NCBI RefSeq assembly: GCF_001583435.1
Contig: NZ_CP013251.1
Location: forward strand, 732,001-796,000
Direction of reading: 5' to 3'
Length of the DNA: 64,000 nucleotides
Source: Endozoicomonas montiporae CL-33
Lineage (GTDB): Bacteria > Pseudomonadota > Gammaproteobacteria > Pseudomonadales > Endozoicomonadaceae
Under the pieces are notes generated by a model that worked only from the letters and a program-made list of their open reading frames with translations, was not told the DNA's origin and did no database searches. This document shows positions 8,127-16,651 of this stretch, one piece after another. Position numbers and translations under genes: made by a program. Position 1 is the stretch's first letter. The number at the start of each line of letters is the position of its first letter.

Positions 8127-8555
8127 CTAAACAAGCCTCTTAACCATTATTCGAATCATGCATATATAGATAAACGATTCTGAATTTTCTGGTAGTTGCT
8201 CATAATCCTTCGCCAAGCGACGAGAGCCTTCAAACCACCCAAAGGTTCTCTCTACGACCCATCGCTTGGCTTGCACAACAAATTTACCCCGTGGGCGCTT
8301 TGTGATTTCCAGCTCTCGTCTTGGCTTTCTCCGATAAAACCACTCTTCCAGATACCCTCTGTAACCGCAGTCTGCCCAAACCTTACGGATTTTCTTAAAG
8401 TGCTTGATCACACAGGCAAGCAATATCTCTCCAGAAAGGCTGTCACTGATAGAAGCTGAATGAACCCAAAGAACCAGAATCAGACCTAGCGTATCTACAA
8501 CTATATGGCGCTTTCTACCATTGATCTTCTTGCCTCCGTCATAACCCCGGCCCCC
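8127..8555 (-). CDS. IS5-family transposase, C-terminal frame
   Basis: Entered by a -1 shift at the G7 run, this frame continues through Gly-Tyr-Asp-Gly-Gly-Lys-Lys, Val-Asp-Thr-Leu-Gly, and Trp-Ala-Asp-Cys-Gly-Tyr-Arg-Gly (second catalytic Asp). It reaches Trp-Val-Val-Glu-Arg-Thr-Phe-Gly-Trp (catalytic Glu) and stops at 8127. From its first internal ATG only 98 residues would be made, without the complete catalytic triad. Activity therefore needs the frameshift product. Confidence 0.8.
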   Translation of the reverse strand, partial: GGRGYDGGKKINGRKRHIVVDTLGLILVLWVHSASISDSLSGEILLACVIKHFKKIRKVWADCGYRGYLEEWFYRRKPRRELEITKRPRGKFVVQAKRWVVERTFGWFEGSRRLAKDYEQLPENSESFIYICMIRIMVKRLV

Positions 8556-8902
8556 CCTTTTACTGAGGTTTTTACACTCTGAGAATCAATGCTGGCAGCA
8601 GTTGGTTGAGCTAATTTGACAACACTCAGCCTTACTTTGTCTCTCAAAGCGTCGTGTAATTTCTTCCAGGTTCCATCGAGCCGCCAGTTTCGGAAATAGG
8701 TGTAAACGGTTCCCCAAGGCGGGAAGTCAGAAGGCAACTGTCGCCACTGACAGCCTGTTTTATCAACATAGATAATCGCATCCAGAATGTGTCGATAAGC
8801 CCACTCTCTGGGTCTGCCATTTTTGGGTTGGTCATATCCCGGATCGGGGAAGAAGGGCTGAATGACTTTCCACTGGTCATCAGTCAAATCTGAGGGGTAC
8901 AT
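8501..8902 (-). CDS. IS5-family transposase, N-terminal frame
   Basis: This 133-residue frame carries the N-terminal DUF4096-type region (Asp-Leu-Thr-Asp-Asp-Gln-Trp) and the first catalytic aspartate (Ala-Ser-Ile-Asp-Ser-Gln-Ser-Val-Lys). At a run of seven G on the coding strand (8551-8557) the frame departs from the family sequence. A -1 shift there restores the expected Arg-Gly-Tyr-Asp-Gly-Gly-Lys-Lys-Ile-Asn-Gly-Arg-Lys-Arg-His. The shift could be programmed slippage or a one-base deletion. Confidence 0.85.
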   Translation of the reverse strand: MYPSDLTDDQWKVIQPFFPDPGYDQPKNGRPREWAYRHILDAIIYVDKTGCQWRQLPSDFPPWGTVYTYFRNWRLDGTWKKLHDALRDKVRLSVVKLAQPTAASIDSQSVKTSVKGGAGVMTEARRSMVESAI

Positions 8903-8972
8903 GGAGAACCCTCCATCAAAGAAACTCTATGAAGGGTAATACATTGTGTACGAATTTTCTTGAGTCAGTGGT

Positions 8973-11900
8973 CTATAGCTTTTGAAACAGCCTCTTACCG
9001 AAAAAAGATTTTTCATCAAACAGTTTTACACTGTTTACAGGCAGGTCCATGATCTCTGGCTTATTGACGATCCACCATTCAGGTGCAAAATGGTGCGGCG
9101 ATATCAAATGCCCCGTTTTAGAGATCATTGTATTGGTATAGAAAATAAGCTGACCCGGATCGTTGGTGTTAATGGATTCCAGCTTTATGTTATGGGTCAG
9201 CTCACGTGTGATCACTCTGGTTTTCCAATCCGGGCCGGATTGACGATGCGGGATACTAAAAGTCCATACTGAAAAAGCCGGGTTATTGACTGAATAGCCT
9301 AATGCGGGATGAATGAGAAGCACAGAGTTGGGCAGATTATTGTCGGGCAGGACGACCTGACTATCGAGCCAGAGCAACAAGGCCATAAACATATGTCCGA
9401 TTCGGGTGCCCGGTGTTATCTTCGCCTTTTGGTCTGAAGCGGGCAAATGACTGAGCAGCTGCTCGAACATAAAGGCGGGGTCAGATGGAATAACTGTTCT
9501 CTGGTAAGCATTGATCATTAAAGTCAGTTTCAAATAATACGATGAATCCTGATCCAGACTGTTGATGCGCCTGGATGTCAGTGGCACAACAAATCGATCC
9601 ATTGTGTCGAAACGCCAGGAAGCAACCTCATGCATAGGGTAACGCAACAAAAAAGCGGTTTGTTGAGAGGATAAAGGTGAAACTTCTGACCAGTGACTTT
9701 TTGATAAGCCTGGAGATACGTCACTGGTCTGATGCAATAGCAGGGATAAAACCATTTTGTTTTCTGCAAGTCGTCTTATTTCCTGCACATCGTCAATGAT
9801 CTCTTTGACGATTATTTTTTTCTTAACATCAAACCAGTAATGCTTTGAATGTGGTTGAAAATGTTTGTCGGGCTGCACCACCTGTATGTGAAAATGGAAA
9901 CCTCTGGAAGCCAGAGCTTTAAGTAACAATGGTATGTAGCTATCCCCCCAGAGTTTTATAAACTCCTCGTCATATGCTCTGGATGCAGACATTTGTGACA
10001 TCCGGCGTAAATCAGGAGCCGACAGGCTACCAGTGTAACCGGAATTGATATGACGGTTTCGTTCCAGCCAGTTGCTGATGCTGATCCAGAGCCCATTTGC
10101 TGAAGAGTGAGCTTTTGAGGATTCCAGTCCAAGAATAAAGTTTGCATAACTCTTGGCTTCGGTCTCACTCATCATGCAAGGGGTGCTTTCCAGAGTATGT
10201 ATGTTTTGCTGTTTTTTGTAGTGCGGTTTAACATCCCTGATCCATTTAAGCCACCGGTCTTTTTTCCACTGATCCACCCTTGCACTCATAAGGGACGCTT
10301 CCATCTGCAGAAATTTAACAATAGGAGATGATTGATCCACACTCATTGCTTTGTGCGCATGTTGGTGTTTGTTGTTGGTTAAGATATCTGAATGGTACGA
10401 CACATAGGCTTTCCCTCCTCTGGTGTTACTGTCAACAGAGAGAGCTCCGGCGCGACTCACGTCGCTGTTTGCTTCAGAATCTTGTCCCCATGCTACACGT
10501 TGTTGTGCCTTAAGCAGACGCGTTATCTCATTATGAACAGGGGGCTTAGAGGCAATCTTGAGCAACGCGTGGTCAAACAGTTTGTACCAGAAGTTACTTT
10601 GTTTTTTTTCCGGCGTGCAGTCCATCTCACTGAAGATGCATTGTCTGAATGCAATCAATTTGTTCTGACAGGTTCTGAATAACATGCCCAGAAAAAACAG
10701 GTAGCGGTGCAGGGGGTTCATGGAAATGTCATCAAAATGGGTGGCAATCCCCTCCAGCTCCATGTCAAGAAACTGATGGTTAATGGCCGGTGTTTCCCCT
10801 TCAAAAGCCATAAAAAAGGGAGTCAGATCTACCACTGTTGCCTGAGTACCGTCATAGAAATAGTTGGCGTAATTAGGGTCAACAGCCAATGAAAAGCCAG
10901 TCGATGCCGGTAACAGGGTTCTGAGCTGCTTAGCATTACTGGTATCACACTCCACCAAAAGATCAATGATATCGTCCAGCAGTTTTTCCATAGCAGGCAT
11001 GGGCTGACCGGGGTCTTCAAACAGGTGGTCAAGAAACTGCTCGGAATCACACTTCTTTTGAACACCGTAAAGCGCCACTTTCCCTTTTTTTCGTGCAGGC
11101 ACATGGAAATAGATCAAGGGCAGGTAACGAATTTCTGCCATCGTCAGCAAACGCATATTGATCTGTGCCGTCAGAATAAACTCCTCGGCAGACCGGGTAT
11201 CAGGCACCTCTTTGATCACCCGCTTTATCGCAGCTGAATGCAGGAAGCTGACAGGCTCCATGACCTGAGCCGATATTCCGCGACCAAGCAGGCTTCCTAC
11301 GTGGCGGTTCGCTGCAGGGTTTTCCGGATCATATTGTCTTTCCAGATGGCTGAGAAAAAGCTCAATACTTTCTTCGGTGTATTCAGGGAGCGGTGAAAAT
11401 TCGTCATGAGGGTCAATAATGTCATCAATGGAGAATTGCTGGGCGGGTCCCATCGGGATGCAGACTTCGAATTGATTGCCTCTGTCATCATCGTTATCGC
11501 TGCTATCGCTGACACACAGCGACATCAGTAGGAACTGGTCGTTTTCCCCACCTTTTTGGAATTTGACAGATGAATCGCAGTAATCAACAGGCTTAAAGTA
11601 AGCGTGTTCATATTGACTGCTACTGTTGAACAGTTGTTGTGATGAGTAGCTGTCCACAAATCCGAGCTGGCTGTCGTGGAACAGGCTTTCATCACTGCAC
11701 TGTGGTTTTATTGGGTTAGCTTTGCTAAAAGTCAGGCCTGCAACGGTACCGTCTTCAGATGAATACTGTTCATACCCCGCCTTCTGTTTATAGGTTTTGT
11801 GGTTCGGGGAGTTTTTATCGAGAAAAGGTTCCGGATAGGTAATAAAGACCGATTCGGCAGCTTTGTTTGAATGGTCTTTATTTGCTACAGGAACAAAAAA

Positions 11901-12245
11901 CAGGTCGAAGTATTCCTGATAAGGGGGAGGCGGGTGTTTTTCCAGATAATGACGGAAGGCTTTTAGTGAATGTCTAAACCATCCTTTATTTTCAGCAACA
12001 AAGAGTTCAACAGTATTTTTGTGAAGAAGGGTGAATTTTTCCAGCTCTGTTCCTGCCATGGCGTCAGAATGACTGAACTGCAGGCAGAACAATATTGAGA
12101 TCAGCGCCGGTGTTGTTCGTTGTTGTTTTATTAACCGGATCAGCTGTTGAAAGGCAGCCTTATGAAGAATCAAACTGACAACCTGAGTCTGTCTTATCTT
12201 GTTGATTGCCAGTGATTCTAGTTCAGATCGGGCGCTGTGTGCCAA
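8973..12245 (-). CDS. Large unknown protein with possible kinase-like core, 3'-truncated by IS5
   Basis: This 1090-residue protein is not a family I recognise. A hydrophobic stretch near residues 47-60 followed by Asp-Ala-Met-Ala-Gly could be a late signal or anchor. A Leu-Gly-Arg-Gly-Ile-Ser-Ala-Gln-Val loop lies near residue 320, then Ala-Ala-Ile-Lys-Arg-Val. Further on come Val-Asp-Pro-Asn-Tyr-Ala-Asn-Tyr-Phe near 455 and Val-Val-Asp-Leu-Thr near 472. The order (glycine loop, Lys, Asp-x4-Asn, Asp-Leu) recalls an aminoglycoside-kinase or protein-kinase fold. That is my inference. The last 7 residues come from the inserted IS, and about 46 native residues are lost. It may be a secreted effector-like protein. 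Confidence 0.75.
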   Translation of the reverse strand: MAHSARSELESLAINKIRQTQVVSLILHKAAFQQLIRLIKQQRTTPALISILFCLQFSHSDAMAGTELEKFTLLHKNTVELFVAENKGWFRHSLKAFRHYLEKHPPPPYQEYFDLFFVPVANKDHSNKAAESVFITYPEPFLDKNSPNHKTYKQKAGYEQYSSEDGTVAGLTFSKANPIKPQCSDESLFHDSQLGFVDSYSSQQLFNSSSQYEHAYFKPVDYCDSSVKFQKGGENDQFLLMSLCVSDSSDNDDDRGNQFEVCIPMGPAQQFSIDDIIDPHDEFSPLPEYTEESIELFLSHLERQYDPENPAANRHVGSLLGRGISAQVMEPVSFLHSAAIKRVIKEVPDTRSAEEFILTAQINMRLLTMAEIRYLPLIYFHVPARKKGKVALYGVQKKCDSEQFLDHLFEDPGQPMPAMEKLLDDIIDLLVECDTSNAKQLRTLLPASTGFSLAVDPNYANYFYDGTQATVVDLTPFFMAFEGETPAINHQFLDMELEGIATHFDDISMNPLHRYLFFLGMLFRTCQNKLIAFRQCIFSEMDCTPEKKQSNFWYKLFDHALLKIASKPPVHNEITRLLKAQQRVAWGQDSEANSDVSRAGALSVDSNTRGGKAYVSYHSDILTNNKHQHAHKAMSVDQSSPIVKFLQMEASLMSARVDQWKKDRWLKWIRDVKPHYKKQQNIHTLESTPCMMSETEAKSYANFILGLESSKAHSSANGLWISISNWLERNRHINSGYTGSLSAPDLRRMSQMSASRAYDEEFIKLWGDSYIPLLLKALASRGFHFHIQVVQPDKHFQPHSKHYWFDVKKKIIVKEIIDDVQEIRRLAENKMVLSLLLHQTSDVSPGLSKSHWSEVSPLSSQQTAFLLRYPMHEVASWRFDTMDRFVVPLTSRRINSLDQDSSYYLKLTLMINAYQRTVIPSDPAFMFEQLLSHLPASDQKAKITPGTRIGHMFMALLLWLDSQVVLPDNNLPNSVLLIHPALGYSVNNPAFSVWTFSIPHRQSGPDWKTRVITRELTHNIKLESINTNDPGQLIFYTNTMISKTGHLISPHHFAPEWWIVNKPEIMDLPVNSVKLFDEKSFFGKRLFQKL

Positions 12246-12267
12246 ATCCGGTTAAATTCAGCGTGGA

Positions 12268-12960
12268 TTAAAAGGGAGCAGACACTTCAAAGGTCATGGA
12301 CTCCTTCAATACCGGATGCATAAAGGTCAGTCGGGTTGCATGAAGGTTTAACCTTGAGCTGGCTGAATACGCTTCGGCATGGGCATAAAACTCACAGCCA
12401 AGAATAGGATGCCCCAGTTCAGCCATATGTACCCTTAGCTGGTGTGAGCGTCCTGTTACAGGTTCAAGCCATACCCGACTGTTTTGGCTGGAGGTTCCAT
12501 CGTGGTTATTAATGCACGAATAGTGGGTCAGGGCAGGCTTACCCTGTTCATGGTCTACGATCTGTCTTGGCCGGTTTGGCCAGTCACAGCGCATGGGCAG
12601 GTCAACAGAACCTGACGTTTCTTCAGGAATGCCCCACACTTCTGCGGTATAACCCTTGCTGACCAGACGGTCCTGAAACTGGCGACTCAGTGCCCGGTGA
12701 CTGTCAGCATGCAGGGCAAACACCATGACCCCGGAAGTGGACATGTCCAGTCGGTGTACCACCCGGCTTTCTGGGTTTATGGCCTGCAGGCGGGATAAGG
12801 CACTGTCAAAGTTGGCAGGGTGTCGCCCAGGCACGCTAAGCAGACCGGCGGGTTTGTCCACAACCACCAGATGCTCGTCCCGGTATAATTCCCTGAGTTC
12901 CTCATGGCAGGCAGGAACAATATGTACAGGGCGTTCAGAAGTTTGGGCTGATTCAGTCAT
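12268..12960 (-). CDS. rluA: Dual-specificity rRNA/tRNA pseudouridine synthase RluA
   Basis: RluA converts uridine to pseudouridine at 23S rRNA position 746 and tRNA position 32. The 230-residue protein has the catalytic Asp in His-Arg-Leu-Asp-Met-Ser-Thr-Ser-Gly, the Leu-Pro-Met-Arg-Cys-Asp-Trp-Pro-Asn-Arg-Pro segment typical of RluA itself, and Thr-Gly-Arg-Ser-His-Gln-Leu-Arg-Val-His-Met near the C-terminus. It matches E. coli RluA in length and has no S4 domain, as expected. It precedes the truncated large gene in the same direction but is probably a separate unit. Confidence 0.92.
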   Translation of the reverse strand: MTESAQTSERPVHIVPACHEELRELYRDEHLVVVDKPAGLLSVPGRHPANFDSALSRLQAINPESRVVHRLDMSTSGVMVFALHADSHRALSRQFQDRLVSKGYTAEVWGIPEETSGSVDLPMRCDWPNRPRQIVDHEQGKPALTHYSCINNHDGTSSQNSRVWLEPVTGRSHQLRVHMAELGHPILGCEFYAHAEAYSASSRLNLHATRLTFMHPVLKESMTFEVSAPF

Positions 12961-12977
12961 GGGAGCGAATTATGGCG

Positions 12978-13032
12978 GCAAAAGCCACTGGTGTCATTGG
13001 TCATTGATACCAACGTTTTAAGTGGCTTTTGC
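12978..13032. terminator. 12-bp inverted repeat between rluA and the MFS gene
   Basis: GCAAAAGCCACT (12978-12989) and its exact complement (13021-13032) flank a 31-base spacer. It lies just past the stop of the leftward MFS gene, so a termination role is plausible, although there is no long T run outside the stem. Confidence 0.4.
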
Positions 13033-13058
13033 GAGGTCACTGGCTGATAACCCGTTAA

Positions 13059-14381
13059 TCAGGAAGGCTGTCGGGAAAAGCGAACCCTGAAACGTTGCCA
13101 GAATTCAGGCGATGTTTTAAATATCAATAGGCTCACAACCACATGCAGAAGTGCCAGAGTCAAGAAGAACTCCTCGATGCTGCGGTCGGCAACGCCCAGA
13201 AACACCATACCGAAGACGGCACTGCAGACCATATAGAAAGAGTTCATCACGTTCAGGGCTGCAATCATTCGTGCCCGGCGGCTTTCTTCGGTTCTTTTCT
13301 GAACCATGGCGTACAGAGGCACAATAAACAGTCCGCCAAAGAAACCAATCATGGCTAGATCAAACAGTACCCTGACATTGGCCGGAATCATTAAAAATTC
13401 CGCAACGCTCAGAAATTCGTCGGTGGTATTTGGCGAAATGGCAAAAAACAGATCCAGAGCAAACAGGCTGAGACCAAAAGCGCCCAGAGGCACGATGCCG
13501 GGTTCAACCTTGCCGTGGGAGATACGTCCGCAAAACAGGGAGCCTGCCGCTACACCCACGGTAAACATGGCCAGCATAATGCTGACGACCTGAGGGCTGC
13601 CGGATAAAATCTGGCTGGCAAGGTTGGGAAGCTGGGTCAGATAGGCGGCTCCCAGCGCCCAGAACCAGGAAATCGCCACCAGACACATATAAACCGTTTT
13701 ATTACCATGGGCGTCTTTCATGATTTTCCGGGTCTGGGAGAACAGGTTGTAACTGATGTCCAGCTCCGGTGCTGCTGCTCTGGCTTCCGGTACCTGACGG
13801 GCGCACAGCCAGCCGAGAATCGCCAGCACGACAACGGATACTGCAATCCACTTATGAGCTTGTGGCAATTCAACCAGAAGACCTGCTCCAAGCGTGCCGA
13901 GGAGAATGGCCACAAAGGTTCCCATTTCCACCAGTGCATTACCGCCTACCAGCTCATCGTCGTACAGATGCTGGGGAATAATGGCGTATTTGACCGGGCC
14001 AAAAAATGCACTCTGGGTGCCCATAAGAAAGAGCAGAATCAGAAGGATCAGAAAATTCTGGCTGATAATGAAGCCGGCAGCCACGGCCATGATTCCGATC
14101 TCCAGCAGCTTGACCCTGCGGATGATCAGCGACTTTTCATACTTGTCTGCCATTTGTCCGGCAATGCCGGAAAAGATGAAAAAAGGCAGGATAAACAGGC
14201 CAGCTCCCAGGTTGATGAACAGGTCCGAGTCGAACGGCAGTTGCTCGGCAGTCGCAAAAGCGGCCATCAGCAACAGTGTGTTTTTGTAGATGTTATCGTT
14301 AAACGCGCCCAGAAACTGGGTCGTAAAAAAGGGTAAAAACCGTCTTTTACCCAGTAGGGAAAGTTGGTGGCTGTGACTCAT
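13059..14381 (-). CDS. MFS transporter, LplT/Aas-N-like
   Basis: This 440-residue inner-membrane protein has about 12 hydrophobic segments. The N-terminus (Phe-Leu-Gly-Ala-Phe-Asn-Asp-Asn-Ile-Tyr-Lys-Asn) and the Phe-Phe-Gly-Pro-Val-Lys-Tyr-Ala-Ile-Ile-Pro-Gln segment are characteristic of the LplT family. In enterobacteria that family flips lysophospholipids for re-acylation by Aas; in other bacteria the domain is fused to an acyltransferase. No acyltransferase is fused or adjacent here. Lysophospholipid transport is therefore the best family-level guess rather than a proven role. Confidence 0.85.
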   Translation of the reverse strand: MSHSHQLSLLGKRRFLPFFTTQFLGAFNDNIYKNTLLLMAAFATAEQLPFDSDLFINLGAGLFILPFFIFSGIAGQMADKYEKSLIIRRVKLLEIGIMAVAAGFIISQNFLILLILLFLMGTQSAFFGPVKYAIIPQHLYDDELVGGNALVEMGTFVAILLGTLGAGLLVELPQAHKWIAVSVVVLAILGWLCARQVPEARAAAPELDISYNLFSQTRKIMKDAHGNKTVYMCLVAISWFWALGAAYLTQLPNLASQILSGSPQVVSIMLAMFTVGVAAGSLFCGRISHGKVEPGIVPLGAFGLSLFALDLFFAISPNTTDEFLSVAEFLMIPANVRVLFDLAMIGFFGGLFIVPLYAMVQKRTEESRRARMIAALNVMNSFYMVCSAVFGMVFLGVADRSIEEFFLTLALLHVVVSLLIFKTSPEFWQRFRVRFSRQPS

Positions 14382-14851
14382 TCGGTCTCCGCAGATTCTT
14401 GCGCCTTAGGCTGATTAACTAAGAACATTCGCAGGTAATGGAAGTTAATGCAACGTTCGTTTGTTAGTCAGGTGTATTCGTTAAATGTCAGGCTTGGCGA
14501 GAAAAAATATCTGAGGAAAATAACAGTCTATCGATCAAGTAGAAATAATATTGACTGAATGATGAATATTCAGTCATGGTAGTTAAATAGTTGTAGTATA
14601 AAAAACCAGTCGTCTTTTTTGATATAGCCACTCAAGTTGCTATTCACTTAATAGCCCCGCTGAAAAATGAACAGGGCTGTTAAGTTAAGCTGGATGGCTG
14701 TATTTGCTTAGACGTTATTAAAACTACAAAATATGAATCTTATTTATTTTTTGTTGGCTGTAGGCGCATGATTAATAATGTCGGTTGGAATAAACATTTA
14801 ACCTTGTGTAAAGATTGAACTGAATGAGGCTCCTCCTCCCCATAAGGATAG
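14382..14851. other. 470-base A+T-rich intergenic region
   Basis: This gap lies between the 3' end of the Crp/Fnr gene and the 5' end of the leftward MFS gene. I found no open frame with a convincing start, no RNA gene and no clear dyad. It should contain the MFS promoter. Confidence 0.4.
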
Positions 14852-15613
14852 TTATAACTCTTTTTTTAGTGTTGAATTGTCCGATACAGACATTCTTCGG
14901 CAACTACTTAACGTGTTGTCTTGATGATTTAAATAGTTGGAATCAATAATTTCAAACCAGCCATAACCACTTCTTATGATGCTATTTTTAACCAGTTTTT
15001 TAATCTCTGCGTGTATTTTCTGACGACTGACGCCCAGCATATCCGCCAGATCGGTTTGTGTTGCATAGACTCTGTTGCTGTCGGGCCCGGCAATGCTGAT
15101 CAGCTTACGCAGTACGCGCTCTGGCAGAGGCCTGGTCAGTAATGATTCAACGATTTCATCAAGGTCGCAGGCGCTTTCAGAGGCTGATTTCAACAACACA
15201 TTCATTAATGTCGGGTATTTATTCAGCTCGTTCAATTTGATTTTGATTAAAAGAGATAAACAATCTGTCTGAGCCTGAACCGATGTTGTATGGGATGTGA
15301 TGCCAGAAAAAAAGCCAAAGTTAATCAGATGTAGCGAATGTTTAATGTGTATAGCGACTGAATGATTATCCTGATTTGATTTTGTGGCTTTTGTTGAACC
15401 GGATAGAAGAATTAAAATGCCGTCTACTAATTCATCTTGTTTGCATATATATCCATTTGCTTTTGTTTTGATCAAGCGACAATGATTCATTAATTCGGTA
15501 AGCTCACGGTTTGATACATGATCACCCAATAAAGCTGACAGATGTGATTCAATGAAAGGTGTTTTACAGGCAGTTGATAGAGATAGAGGCTTTATCAGAG
15601 GTAAATAATTCAC
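14852..15613 (-). CDS. Crp/Fnr-family transcriptional regulator
   Basis: This 253-residue protein has a degenerate cyclic-nucleotide-type beta-roll (about residues 30-150) and a C-terminal Crp-type helix-turn-helix. The latter has Thr-Gln-Thr-Asp-Leu-Ala-Asp-Met-Leu-Gly-Val-Ser-Arg-Gln-Lys-Ile (about 195-210). The N-terminus lacks the four-cysteine cluster of FNR, so it is not an oxygen sensor of that type. The start is a GTG with a poor ribosome site, which suggests low expression. The target is unknown, and pdxY is upstream in the same direction but 130 bases away. Confidence 0.85.
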   Translation of the reverse strand: MNYLPLIKPLSLSTACKTPFIESHLSALLGDHVSNRELTELMNHCRLIKTKANGYICKQDELVDGILILLSGSTKATKSNQDNHSVAIHIKHSLHLINFGFFSGITSHTTSVQAQTDCLSLLIKIKLNELNKYPTLMNVLLKSASESACDLDEIVESLLTRPLPERVLRKLISIAGPDSNRVYATQTDLADMLGVSRQKIHAEIKKLVKNSIIRSGYGWFEIIDSNYLNHQDNTLSSCRRMSVSDNSTLKKEL

Positions 15614-15744
15614 GAGAGTAATCGCGTCCTTAATATTACTTTGTCGTTTATAATTAGTACCATATTAAAAAAATTAATAAAGACTGTTTTGTTAGTTTTT
15701 TATGAATGCTCCGAATTATTTATCGGAGCAGTGTGCTGAATTGG

Positions 15745-16605
15745 TCAAAAAGTAACAGGATTGGCTGAAAAGGTAACGGATGGTGTCATAAGCTCATCCT
15801 GAGCTGCGATCAGTTGTAATTCAGGGCTGCCTGCCAGACTGGTTGTTTTAAACAATCCGTGCATCGCTCCGGCGATGTGCTCAAGTGAATGTTGCAGGCT
15901 ATTACTTTGCAAAAGCTTTGCTAAAAACAGCGCTGCTGTTGCATCGCCTGAACCACTGACAACGTCCTTCATCGGGTACATAGGGGTTTTAACCAGCCAG
16001 GCTTGTGCATAATTAACCGCCAGCATGGCAATCTGGTCGTTCTGGCAATCCTCGGTAATGAGGCTTGTGACCAGAACCGTATCAGGGCCTTCTGCCAACA
16101 GAATTTTTGCTGCATCGACAGCCTGTTCGATGGTTGTAATCTGTCTGCCGGTCAGCATCTGCAGCTCAAAGTGATTGGGTGTAATGATGTTAGCCTGCTG
16201 AATAACCTTGTTGCGAAAGAAGTCCGGAATCTCTTTCTGAACATAAATGCCGGTATCGACGTCGCCTATCACCGGATCACAGCAATACAGTACATCAGGG
16301 TTAGCTGAACGAATACGTTCAACCGCATCAAGAATGACCTCTGCCATACCCGGGTCACCCATGTAACCGGACAGAATGGCATCACACTCGGCAAAAGCAC
16401 CATGTTCCTCCATACCCAGAAGCACTTCCCGGACGGTTTCAGGGGTAAACACAGGGCCACGCCAGCCGGGATGACCGGTATGATTGGAAAACATCACCGT
16501 ATTCACAGGCCAGACATTAAAGCCCAGCCTCTGTAACGGAAAAACAGCCGATGAATTGCCCGCATGACCAACAGCAACATGGGACTGGATAGAGAGAATA
16601 TTCAT
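15745..16605 (-). CDS. pdxY: Pyridoxal kinase PdxY
   Basis: PdxY phosphorylates pyridoxal to PLP in the B6 salvage pathway (ribokinase fold, cytoplasm). The 286-residue protein starts with Ser-Ile-Gln-Ser-His-Val-Ala-Val-Gly-His-Ala-Gly-Asn-Ser and has Asn-Thr-Val-Met-Phe-Ser-Asn-His-Thr-Gly, Cys-Asp-Pro-Val-Ile-Gly-Asp and Thr-Pro-Asn-His-Phe-Glu, all family marks. The anion-hole and catalytic base motif is Val-Ser-Gly-Ser-Gly-Asp, where E. coli-type enzymes have Val-Gly-Thr-Gly-Asp. The catalytic Asp is kept. Confidence 0.93.
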   Translation of the reverse strand: MNILSIQSHVAVGHAGNSSAVFPLQRLGFNVWPVNTVMFSNHTGHPGWRGPVFTPETVREVLLGMEEHGAFAECDAILSGYMGDPGMAEVILDAVERIRSANPDVLYCCDPVIGDVDTGIYVQKEIPDFFRNKVIQQANIITPNHFELQMLTGRQITTIEQAVDAAKILLAEGPDTVLVTSLITEDCQNDQIAMLAVNYAQAWLVKTPMYPMKDVVSGSGDATAALFLAKLLQSNSLQHSLEHIAGAMHGLFKTTSLAGSPELQLIAAQDELMTPSVTFSANPVTF

Positions 16606-16651
16606 GCTTCAGACTGTACTCACTAATGATTTCAGCCTCAAGGCTTACCCG

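Larger units (their letters stand above)
8112..8994 (-). mobile_element. IS5-family insertion sequence (IS1031/IS427-like), 883 bp
   Basis: The ends are GAGGCTGTTTTAAAACTA at 8112 and, on the other strand, GAGGCTGTTTCAAAAGCTA ending at 8994. They form near-perfect inverted repeats. A TTA trinucleotide flanks both sides (8109-8111 and 8995-8997), which fits the TNA duplication of the IS1031 subgroup. The interior encodes an IS5-type DDE transposase in two frames. It sits in the 3' end of the large gene to its right, in the same orientation. Confidence 0.9.

Noticed and set aside
14382..14851. FNR or Crp site near the Crp/Fnr gene
   Set aside because: TTGAT-like half-sites occur, but none is paired at the right spacing.
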